Part shown: in pieces, positions 31,446 to 38,159 of the stretch
How positions within the stretch are numbered: position 1 is the stretch's first letter
How the letters are laid out: each line of letters opens with the position of its first letter
DNA from: a virus
IMG/VR virus record: IMGVR_UViG_3300025646_005002
Coordinates: 1 to 53,785 of that record
Strand: one strand, 5' to 3'
Length of the DNA stretch: 53,785 nucleotides
The notes under the pieces: model-generated
Told to the model about the DNA's origin: nothing
Databases searched by the model: none
Seen by the model: only the letters and a program-made list of their open reading frames with translations
Program-made: the position numbers and the translations under genes

Positions 31446-32591
31446 ATGAACAAAGTATTGCACTCTATTCCTGCTATATTAGCCTTGGTATTGTTTTTAT
31501 TAGTAGGCAATGAAAATAATGCTCAAGCATCACACAATGATAACAATCCAAATACTTTTAAACTTGTTGAAACAAGTTATAAAACTACGCCAGACCTAGT
31601 TGAAGATGTTATACCAACTGTGGTGTATATTTTTATGGAAAAAAATCCACAAACTGGCACTGATGAGTTTGGTGGACTACTACCAGATCAAACTACACCG
31701 TCAATAGGTGTTGGCACAGGGTTTTTTATAAATGATCAAGGATATATTGTTACCAACACACACGTGGTTCAAGACACTAAAAAGTTAGTGATATACTATT
31801 GGGATTCTCCACTAGAATATAACGAAGCACAAATAGTGGGCATGGATGAAGTGGCTGACATTGCTGTGATTAAAATTATTCCAGAAGCACCAACAGAATA
31901 TGTTGAATGGGGCAACAGTGAAGAAATTAAACTAGGTGAAGATGTTGTGGCAATTGGACATGGTCTAAGTATGCCTTGGGCAGTAACCAAAGGTATTATA
32001 AGCATGACCTATCGTCAACCAGACATGACCAAACCAATGATACTATACAACCAATCAGATACAGTTATTAATCAAGGTAACTCTGGTGGTCCGCTTTTTA
32101 ATATGCATGGCGAAGTTGTTGGAGTTAATACACTACTGTTTTCAAGAACTGGATCGTTTTCAGGAGTAGGATTTTCAGTACCATCAAACCTAGCCAAAAG
32201 ATCAGTAGAGCAAATAATGGAAACTGCTGTGATTGATGATCAAGGTAATGTAGTAGAACAAGGCTATGTAACATATCCAGCAATTGGTATTAAATTCAGC
32301 ACAGTTGAAACCCTAGAAGAAAGAAACAAACTAAAAGATCTAGGAATAGCATCTGTGATTAAAGTAAAAGAAACACCAGAAGAGGGTGCGGCCTACGAAG
32401 CAGGTTTGTTACCAGAAGATGTATTGATATCTATAGATGATGAAGAAATAGTTTCATCTATTGACTTAGTAAAGCATTTATGGTATAATAAGATAGGTGA
32501 TACAGTAAAAGTGATGGTGTATAGAAACAATGAATACATTTCACTAGATGTAACACTTAAAGAATTCAAATTTACACCAAAAGGAAAATAA
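31446..32591 (+). CDS. HtrA/DegP-like periplasmic serine protease with PDZ domain
   Basis: A 381-residue exported protease. A signal peptide (cleavage near AQA-SH) is followed by a trypsin-like domain with H106 (TNTHVV), D138 (VADIAVIK) and S213 (INQGNSGGPLF), then a C-terminal PDZ domain (about 280-365, GAAYEAGLLPEDVLISIDDEE). One PDZ suggests the DegS/HhoB type. It would degrade or refold proteins in the periplasm, or activate a stress response. In this genome it may help curli export or lysis. AGGAG lies nine bases before the ATG. Confidence 0.93.
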   Translation: MNKVLHSIPAILALVLFLLVGNENNAQASHNDNNPNTFKLVETSYKTTPDLVEDVIPTVVYIFMEKNPQTGTDEFGGLLPDQTTPSIGVGTGFFINDQGYIVTNTHVVQDTKKLVIYYWDSPLEYNEAQIVGMDEVADIAVIKIIPEAPTEYVEWGNSEEIKLGEDVVAIGHGLSMPWAVTKGIISMTYRQPDMTKPMILYNQSDTVINQGNSGGPLFNMHGEVVGVNTLLFSRTGSFSGVGFSVPSNLAKRSVEQIMETAVIDDQGNVVEQGYVTYPAIGIKFSTVETLEERNKLKDLGIASVIKVKETPEEGAAYEAGLLPEDVLISIDDEEIVSSIDLVKHLWYNKIGDTVKVMVYRNNEYISLDVTLKEFKFTPKGK

Positions 32592-32593
32592 TA

Positions 32594-32827
32594 ATGAAAC
32601 ACGTAAAAGTTTACACAAAAAACGGTTGTGGCTACTGTACGATGGCTAAAACCTGGTTAAACACTAAAAATATACAGTTTGAAGAAGTTAATATAGAATC
32701 TGTGCCAAAAGCACGTGATTTTGTAATTAATGAAGGGCATAGAACCATGCCACAGATATACATAGAAGGTAAAAGTATAGGTGGATACACTGAGCTAGCC
32801 AAACTAGACGAATCTGCGTTTAATTAG
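32594..32827 (+). CDS. glutaredoxin
   Basis: A 77-residue glutaredoxin with active site CGYC (C12, C15), the TMPQ cis-proline loop (RTMPQIYIEG) and the glutathione-binding GGYTEL segment. It would reduce ribonucleotide reductase or other disulfides in infected cells; T4-like phages commonly carry such a gene. It begins three bases after the protease stop. Confidence 0.93.
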   Translation: MKHVKVYTKNGCGYCTMAKTWLNTKNIQFEEVNIESVPKARDFVINEGHRTMPQIYIEGKSIGGYTELAKLDESAFN

Positions 32828-32835
32828 CATAAATA
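32828..32835 (+). promoter_or_regulatory. T4-late-like promoter, near-leaderless
   Basis: CATAAATA in the gap after the glutaredoxin gene; predicted +1 is 32841, three bases before the next ATG; no Shine-Dalgarno. Confidence 0.45.
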
Positions 32836-32843
32836 CAAGTACA

Positions 32844-33329
32844 ATGGATACACAAGAAATATTAGATAATCATTATGCAGTTCACAAGAATGCTAGTCTG
32901 CTTGACATACTGGTAGAGTTTGAAAAATCTATGGATGAAATGGGTATATATACCTATGCAAACTGGATGGAAGGTGAAGTTGTAGCAGGCCCTAAGGTTG
33001 GTAGATATTGGGTTGAAGTTACACTCATGTATCCAAGAGAACAGATGCCAGATCCAGCAGGCGGTCAGCGTTTGTTAGGCTATGATTGCAAAGTGTATTA
33101 TAAAAAAGATTATTATCTAGCACCACGTAGAGTACAAACACCAGGTGACTTTAAACCTGGCTCAAAAAAACCTCAAGTTGATGAAGTACCAGTGTGGTTG
33201 GTAACTATTAAAATGCCAAAAAGATTATTAGACAATTTTGATTTAGAAACAGATGCTGATGTTGAAGCAAAAGACAAAGCAAAAGATGAAGGGATAACAG
33301 ATGAAACTACAGTCGCTGGTAACCAGTAA
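32844..33329 (+). CDS. conserved hypothetical marine phage protein
   Basis: A 161-residue protein. YANWMEGEVVAGPKVGRYWVEVTLMYPREQMPDPAGGQRLLGYDCKVYYKK is a beta-rich core with conserved Gly, Trp and Pro typical of a family in oceanic T4-like phages; DEVPVWLVTIKMPKRLLDNF follows. The end is acidic and disordered. It overlaps the next gene by 29 bases, and the two probably act together. Role unknown; a virion role is possible because of the late-type promoter. Confidence 0.65.
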   Translation: MDTQEILDNHYAVHKNASLLDILVEFEKSMDEMGIYTYANWMEGEVVAGPKVGRYWVEVTLMYPREQMPDPAGGQRLLGYDCKVYYKKDYYLAPRRVQTPGDFKPGSKKPQVDEVPVWLVTIKMPKRLLDNFDLETDADVEAKDKAKDEGITDETTVAGNQ

Positions 33330-33726
33330 ACGTCTTGAAGAAGGTTTGAGACCAGGTGATTTAGAACACCTTATCCTAAACAAAGTCAGCATTGATCAAT
33401 TTGAACCAAAAACAGGTAGTGATAAAGAAGTATTGGTTATGGGCCTGTATTCAAAAGATGAAGAACCAGCTCAAGACCTAGCAAGATTTATTGAACGTGG
33501 ATATATTGGAGTTATGGATACAGAAGTATCACCAGGTCCAGATGAAGATGGCAACTACATGGTATTTGTAGAAGTTAAAAAAGATCAAGACACAATGAAA
33601 CGTATAGTTGAAATTCTTCATGATATAAAAAGTATAACCACTGTTCGTGAATGGCAGTTAAACTTTCATGGTGGCAGAACTCATATGCTATCAGAGGATA
33701 TGATTAAAAAAGCACTAAGAAGTTAA
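33301..33726 (+). CDS. conserved hypothetical protein
   Basis: A 141-residue protein. [29 protein letters not shown] leads into a ferredoxin-like alpha/beta segment ([36 protein letters not shown]) and [20 protein letters not shown]. No named family. It overlaps both the previous gene (29 bases) and the IF-1 gene (1 base). Confidence 0.65.
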   Translation: MKLQSLVTSKRLEEGLRPGDLEHLILNKVSIDQFEPKTGSDKEVLVMGLYSKDEEPAQDLARFIERGYIGVMDTEVSPGPDEDGNYMVFVEVKKDQDTMKRIVEILHDIKSITTVREWQLNFHGGRTHMLSEDMIKKALRS

Positions 33727-33944
33727 TGCCTAAAGACGATATTGTAAAGATAAGCGGAACAGTTGCTGACGTATTGCCAGCAGGAATGTTTCGTGTAACA
33801 TTAGAAAATGGACATGAAGTGATAGGACATTTGAGCGGTAAAATGAGAAAGAATCATATTCGTATACTAGAAAATGATCGCGTTGATGTTGAAATGTCAC
33901 CTTATGATCTAACTAAGGGAAGAATAGTTTATAGGTACAAATAA
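33726..33944 (+). CDS. infA: translation initiation factor IF-1
   Basis: A 72-residue S1/OB-fold protein, the same length as E. coli IF-1. [66 protein letters not shown] matches IF-1 along its whole length, including GKMRKN-IRI and PYDL-KGRI, which contact the 30S A site. IF-1 works with IF-2 and IF-3 in start-site choice. A phage copy might bias the host ribosome towards phage messages, many of which look leaderless here. It starts inside the previous stop codon. Confidence 0.95.
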   Translation: MPKDDIVKISGTVADVLPAGMFRVTLENGHEVIGHLSGKMRKNHIRILENDRVDVEMSPYDLTKGRIVYRYK

Positions 33945-33946
33945 TT

Positions 33947-34240
33947 ATGTGGGAATATATTACTTCAATGATCAGTGCAATGTTCACAGACAGACTGTGG
34001 ATATGGACAGCACTTGCGGGTGCAACATTTGGTGCATTGTTTATTGCTTATATGCGTAACACAAGAATTGCTGTATGGGTTTATGGCAAGTGGGACGCAA
34101 CAATTGATTTCTTTAGAGATAGATACGGCTGGACTTGGCTTAATCAAGACTTAGGTGCTTGGAGAAAAGTACATCCGCAACTAACAAAAGAAATAGAGGA
34201 TATCAAGAGTAGGCTTGATAAACTTGAAGGTAAAAAGTAA
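33947..34240 (+). CDS. single-pass membrane protein
   Basis: A 97-residue protein with a membrane helix (about 17-36, LWIWTALAGATFGALFIAYM) and a helical, basic C-terminus with several Trp (WTWLNQDLGAWRK) and a coiled-coil end. It is first of four genes with membrane helices or unknown function before the lipase gene; a role at lysis is possible. Confidence 0.65.
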   Translation: MWEYITSMISAMFTDRLWIWTALAGATFGALFIAYMRNTRIAVWVYGKWDATIDFFRDRYGWTWLNQDLGAWRKVHPQLTKEIEDIKSRLDKLEGKK

Positions 34241-34251
34241 GGAGCAAAACA

Positions 34252-34461
34252 ATGATTAAAAATTTTAAAGATATAGTGATACTGTTGATAACAGGTGGTG
34301 TGTTAACACTGCTTGGTGTTATCATTATAGGTGACTATGTTGTAGCACTGGAAGAAAACAGACCAGTTGATGAAAGTGTTATCACACTGATGAAGATGTC
34401 AGTCACAGGATTGATTGGAGTCATTGGTGGATACATAGGCGGCAGCGGAAACAGAAATTAA
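34252..34461 (+). CDS. small two-helix membrane protein, holin-like
   Basis: A 69-residue protein with two hydrophobic helices (IVILLITGGVLTLLGVIIIGDYVVAL and VTGLIGVIGGYIGG) separated by an acidic loop. AAGGAG precedes the ATG. The size and topology fit class II holins, and lipase and spanin-like genes follow, so a holin role is plausible but not proven. Confidence 0.65.
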   Translation: MIKNFKDIVILLITGGVLTLLGVIIIGDYVVALEENRPVDESVITLMKMSVTGLIGVIGGYIGGSGNRN

Positions 34462-34481
34462 ACATATACAAGGAGATGAAC

Positions 34482-34640
34482 ATGAGTTGGTTAAAAGATA
34501 GACTTAAAGAAAAAGCATCACATGGTGGACTAGGTTTAGTAGCAGTTGGCTTGATTATTTTATTTTTAGGTAGTTGGGTTAACATTGCGGCCTATGCCGC
34601 AATTGCCTTTGGTGCATGGCAATTTTTCACAAGAGGTTAA
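34482..34640 (+). CDS. very small membrane protein
   Basis: A 52-residue ORF: MSWLKDRLKEKASHGGLG followed by a hydrophobic stretch (LVAVGLIILFLGSWVNIAAYAAIAFGAWQFF) and a basic end. AGGAG lies seven bases before the ATG, supporting expression. One long or two short membrane helices; it may be a second holin or antiholin. It ends two bases before the next ATG. Confidence 0.7.
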   Translation: MSWLKDRLKEKASHGGLGLVAVGLIILFLGSWVNIAAYAAIAFGAWQFFTRG

Positions 34641-34642
34641 TT

Positions 34643-35134
34643 ATGAGATTTAGAGAACTAGTTCAGAGAATACAAGAGAGCATGAGCTTTATGGCTGGCG
34701 CTAAAGATAAAGAAAAAGGTTATTGGAGAGCTATGATTGACTCAGGTGATAGATATCATCCTGATGTATACAAAGCAGACTATCCATATGACGCAGATCC
34801 AAAACCAAATCCAGACTACAAACCTGAACTAGATCTCACTCTTGCAAACGCAAATATGAGAGAAGTATTTGCTGAACTAGGATATGGCACAGATCTAGAA
34901 GACATGCCTAATATACCTATTGATGAATTTATAGCAAGAACAACACAATGGTTACAAAAAGCAATTGGCAAACTATCCCCACAGCAAGATCCAGAAGTTG
35001 ATGCAACACCAGGTGGTGCAACAATGATTAGAGGTGGTAAACCAGAAGGTTATTTTAATCAAGTTATTAAACAAATGAATTACATTGCTAGAGCAGGCAA
35101 AGAAAAAGGAGCAACACATGTCTGGGCCTCGTAA
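34643..35134 (+). CDS. conserved hypothetical protein
   Basis: About 163 residues from ATG 34643 (the frame is open further upstream into the previous gene). It begins MRFRELVQRIQESMS, an amphipathic helix, then has an acidic, Pro/Asp-rich middle (DADPKPNPDYKPELDL) and a helical C-terminus. It has no membrane helix and no recognised domain. Confidence 0.6.
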   Translation: MRFRELVQRIQESMSFMAGAKDKEKGYWRAMIDSGDRYHPDVYKADYPYDADPKPNPDYKPELDLTLANANMREVFAELGYGTDLEDMPNIPIDEFIARTTQWLQKAIGKLSPQQDPEVDATPGGATMIRGGKPEGYFNQVIKQMNYIARAGKEKGATHVWAS

Positions 35135-35915
35135 GTTTATAGTAGATGAGTTTGATAAAGACTCAGCATTATTCTTTGCTAAATTAAGTGGTGCGGCATA
35201 TTACACACCGAAAGCGTTTATACATTTTTTAAGAAAAGAAAATATTGTTGATAGTTATCATTATCAATTTATAGACAAAAACAGCAGTCAAGCATACGTA
35301 CTTTGGGATGATGAAAATTTTATCATTGCATTTAGAGGTACACAGCCAAGTGAAATGAAAGATGTATTTGCAGACATGAAATTTTGGAAAAAACCAGCAT
35401 GGGAAGGCGGTAAAGTACACACAGGTTTTGCTACCTATGTTGATGAAATTTGGGATGACATCAAACAGTTGTTTTTTAAACACGGTGTAAGACCAAACGG
35501 TAAAACCAAAAGAGTTTACACCACAGGACACTCACTAGGAGCCGCGGCGGCAACCATAGCGGCATCACGTTTAGGCACATTTGCTAGAGGCTGTTTTACA
35601 TATGGATCACCAAGAGCAGGCAACAAAAAATTTACACAAACAATTAAATGTCCAGTGTGGAGATTTAGAAATCAAAGAGATTTAGTCACACGAGTACCAC
35701 TAGCACTCATGGGATTTAAACATGTGGGCAAATTTTGTTATATTGATGGTGATCATAATCTAAGAATTGGTGCAGTTAAATTTGTTAGACTGTTCAAAGA
35801 TGCTGTTGCAAGTGTTTTTAATAAAGTAGTAGCAGATGGATTTGTAGATCATAGTATGAGTGACTATATTAAATACATTAATGAATGTGACACAGTTCAC
35901 AAAAAGGAAAAATAA
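35118..35915 (+). CDS. class 3 lipase / alpha-beta hydrolase
   Basis: About 265 residues from ATG 35118, chosen because AAGGAG lies eight bases upstream (an ATG at 35085 is less likely). The Lipase_3 pattern is clear: IIAFRGTQP, the nucleophile elbow TGHSLGAAAA (S139), and probable D188 (FRNQRDLVTRVP) and H245 (VDHSMSDY). It would hydrolyse ester bonds of lipids. Beside holin-like and spanin-like genes it may help break the host envelope at lysis. No signal peptide is seen. Confidence 0.87.
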   Translation: MSGPRKFIVDEFDKDSALFFAKLSGAAYYTPKAFIHFLRKENIVDSYHYQFIDKNSSQAYVLWDDENFIIAFRGTQPSEMKDVFADMKFWKKPAWEGGKVHTGFATYVDEIWDDIKQLFFKHGVRPNGKTKRVYTTGHSLGAAAATIAASRLGTFARGCFTYGSPRAGNKKFTQTIKCPVWRFRNQRDLVTRVPLALMGFKHVGKFCYIDGDHNLRIGAVKFVRLFKDAVASVFNKVVADGFVDHSMSDYIKYINECDTVHKKEK

Positions 35916-36388
35916 TGTTTGGCACAGTTAAGATTATTTTTGTAGCATTAATTATATCATCACTTGCAGGTGCAGGATTATATGTGATGAAGTTACGTTC
36001 TGACAATGCTATACTAAAAGCCAATCAAATAGAATTAGAACGCAGTGTAGAATCACAAAAAGAATTACTACAAAAGCAAAAAGAAGATTTTGAAGATATA
36101 CTAGAATCAAACAAACAGTTAAACAAATTAATCAGCACACTGCAAAAAGATCTAGATGAACTAGACAAAAGATTCAACAAAGGCAAAAGAGACATAGGCA
36201 AACTTGCAATTGAAAAAACAGCACCAGTTGAAAGAGTTATCAACAAAGGTGCAGAAAATGCCACACGTTGTATTGAATTAGCCAGTGGTGCACCACACAC
36301 AGAAGAGGAGTTGAAGGCAACTAAGAATTCAGAAATTAATCCTGAATGTCCAGCATTGGCAAATCCTTCATATGTACCATATGAATAA
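35915..36388 (+). CDS. i-spanin-like membrane-anchored coiled coil (Rz-like)
   Basis: A 157-residue protein with an N-terminal membrane anchor (about 4-24), a long coiled coil (about 26-105, LERSVESQKELLQKQKEDFEDIL) and a C-terminal part with Cys and Pro. This is the Rz plan. The next gene, a lipoprotein, overlaps it, which is how Rz1-type o-spanins are often placed. Together they could fuse inner and outer membranes at lysis. The call rests on architecture and position. Confidence 0.62.
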   Translation: MFGTVKIIFVALIISSLAGAGLYVMKLRSDNAILKANQIELERSVESQKELLQKQKEDFEDILESNKQLNKLISTLQKDLDELDKRFNKGKRDIGKLAIEKTAPVERVINKGAENATRCIELASGAPHTEEELKATKNSEINPECPALANPSYVPYE

Positions 36389-36764
36389 AATTATTTTATT
36401 ATTGTTAACAGCAACACTATTAGTTGGGTGTTCAGCAGGTGAAAGAAAAATAAAAATATTTTCAATTGAAGAACCAAGACAGCAGTTAGACTATCCAATG
36501 CCTACACCACTAGAGCTAGAGCAGGTAAAATGGATTATTATCAACAGTGAAAACGCAGACGAAGTATTTGCCAAAATGGAAGCAGAAGGATTAGATCCTG
36601 TGCTGTTTGGCCTATCTGACAAAGATTTTGAATTGTTGGCTAAAAATTTTGCACAGATTAGAAACAAACTCAAAGAAACCAACACCCTGTTAGAAGAATA
36701 CAAAAAGTACTATGAAGATTATGAAGCCCAATCTTCAGAAAAATCCACTAACGAACCTAAATAA
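36381..36764 (+). CDS. o-spanin-like lipoprotein (Rz1-like)
   Basis: About 127 residues from ATG 36381, overlapping the previous gene by eight bases (an in-frame ATG at 36372 is also possible). The lipobox is TLLVGC (Cys17). The mature part has a short Pro-containing region then helices (NFAQIRNKLKETNTLLEEYKKYYEDYEAQ). It is longer than classical Rz1, so the spanin role is inferred from the partner. Confidence 0.62.
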   Translation: MNKIILLLLTATLLVGCSAGERKIKIFSIEEPRQQLDYPMPTPLELEQVKWIIINSENADEVFAKMEAEGLDPVLFGLSDKDFELLAKNFAQIRNKLKETNTLLEEYKKYYEDYEAQSSEKSTNEPK

Positions 36765-36767
36765 CAG

Positions 36768-36795
36768 TTGACATTTTGTCAATCTAATATATACT
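36768..36795 (+). promoter_or_regulatory. sigma70-type promoter with dyad, leaderless, before dnaJ
   Basis: TTGACA (36768-36773), 16 bases, TATACT (36790-36795). Predicted +1 is 36802, the A of the dnaJ ATG. The -35 lies in an inverted repeat TTGACA-TTT-TGTCAA (36768-36782), the same TTGAC-N5-GTCAA form as at 14696. Confidence 0.75.
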
Positions 36796-36801
36796 AAAGC
36801 A

Positions 36802-37683
36802 ATGAGTCAGGATCATTACAAAATACTTGGAGTATCAGAAAACGCATCGCAAGATGAAATCAAAAGAGCCTATAAAAAGTTAGCCAAGCAACACCATCCT
36901 GATATGAACGGTGGCGATGATACAGAATTTAAAAAAGTCAACGAAGCACACGATACTCTAAAAGATCAAAAGAAACGTCAGCAATATGATATGGAAAGAC
37001 AGTTTGGAGCTCAAGGAGGGCAAGGTCCTTTTAACTTTGGCCATGGTGGATTTGATGATATTATAGTTGATATGCCTGGTGGTGATTTTGGTTCTATGTT
37101 TGAACAGTTCTTTGGCGGGCCAGGAATGAGACAAACATTTAGGCAAAGAAGAGCTAAACCTTTGCGTAATCAAGATGTAAGAATTAGTTTAACAGTTTCT
37201 TTAGAAGATGTTTATTTTGGTAATACCAAAGAAGTAGTTATAAAGACACCAGATGGAAATAATCAAAATGTAAAAATTGATATACCCAAAGCCTGCGATA
37301 GTGGAACACAAATTAAATTTTCTGGTTTAGGATCAAAACAACATACTGATCTAAGACCAGGTGATTTATATGTTGTTTTGACTATTGCTGGTCATAAAAA
37401 TTTTACCAAACGTGGTAATGACCTGCTTACAAATTTAGATGTAGATATATTTGATGCATTACTAGGTACTAAAATAGAAGTAAAACATTTTAACAATACA
37501 CTAACAGTTACTATTCCACCATTAACACAATCTGATGATGTTATTAGAATTAAAGGCAAAGGAATGGTGTTAAATAATGGTACACATGGAGATTTGTATA
37601 TTAAGTTAAATTATAAAATGCCAAAAGAATTAACAGAAGAACAAAGAGAATTAATTAAAAAGATCAAAGGAGTCAACCAATGA
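36802..37683 (+). CDS. dnaJ: DnaJ-type chaperone (CbpA-like, no zinc finger)
   Basis: A 293-residue protein. J domain: YKILGVSENASQDEIKRAYKKLAKQHHPDMNG with the HPD triad (about 34-36), then a Gly/Phe-rich linker (about 75-115) and two DnaJ C-terminal domains (about 125-280). The four Cys repeats of DnaJ are absent, as in CbpA. It would direct host DnaK to substrates. With GroES-like protein, ClpA and deformylase it forms a protein-quality set. Transcription appears to start at its own ATG. Confidence 0.93.
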   Translation: MSQDHYKILGVSENASQDEIKRAYKKLAKQHHPDMNGGDDTEFKKVNEAHDTLKDQKKRQQYDMERQFGAQGGQGPFNFGHGGFDDIIVDMPGGDFGSMFEQFFGGPGMRQTFRQRRAKPLRNQDVRISLTVSLEDVYFGNTKEVVIKTPDGNNQNVKIDIPKACDSGTQIKFSGLGSKQHTDLRPGDLYVVLTIAGHKNFTKRGNDLLTNLDVDIFDALLGTKIEVKHFNNTLTVTIPPLTQSDDVIRIKGKGMVLNNGTHGDLYIKLNYKMPKELTEEQRELIKKIKGVNQ

Positions 37684-38159
37684 AACTAGTATATGCACCA
37701 GCAGATATACTAAAGAAACCTACAATAAGTGTTGACGAAGACATGGATAATGTAGTAAAATTAGCAGAACAAATGCACACAATCATGTCACAACATAACG
37801 GTATTGGTCTTGCGGCTCCGCAGGTAGGTATTGATAAAAGTTTCTTTATTGTTGGTGATAAAACACGTTATAAACTAGCAGTTAATCCTAAAATCATTGA
37901 ATACAGTGAAGAAAAAGGTCTTATAACAGAAGGCTGTTTGAGTTTTCCTGGATTGTTCTTAAAAGTTTTACGTCCACTTAATTGTGTTGTAGAATATGTA
38001 AATAATAAAGGAGAAACAGTTAATGAAAAACTTGAAGGAATGATGAGCAGGGTTTTTCAACACGAAACTGATCATTTAAATGGTGTTACATTTGATACAT
38101 TGGTTTCTAAACTGAAACTTGATATGGCAATAAAAAAGAGAGATAAGAGGTTAAAATAA
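37680..38159 (+). CDS. def: peptide deformylase
   Basis: A 159-residue deformylase with all three motifs: GIGLAAPQVG (about 41-50), EGCLSFPG (Cys metal ligand, about 84-91) and FQHETDHLNG (HExxH-type, about 126-135). It removes the formyl group from new proteins. Phage deformylases are known from cyanophages and other marine phages, where they are thought to favour rapid turnover of particular proteins. It overlaps dnaJ by four bases and abuts clpA. Confidence 0.95.
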   Translation: MKLVYAPADILKKPTISVDEDMDNVVKLAEQMHTIMSQHNGIGLAAPQVGIDKSFFIVGDKTRYKLAVNPKIIEYSEEKGLITEGCLSFPGLFLKVLRPLNCVVEYVNNKGETVNEKLEGMMSRVFQHETDHLNGVTFDTLVSKLKLDMAIKKRDKRLK

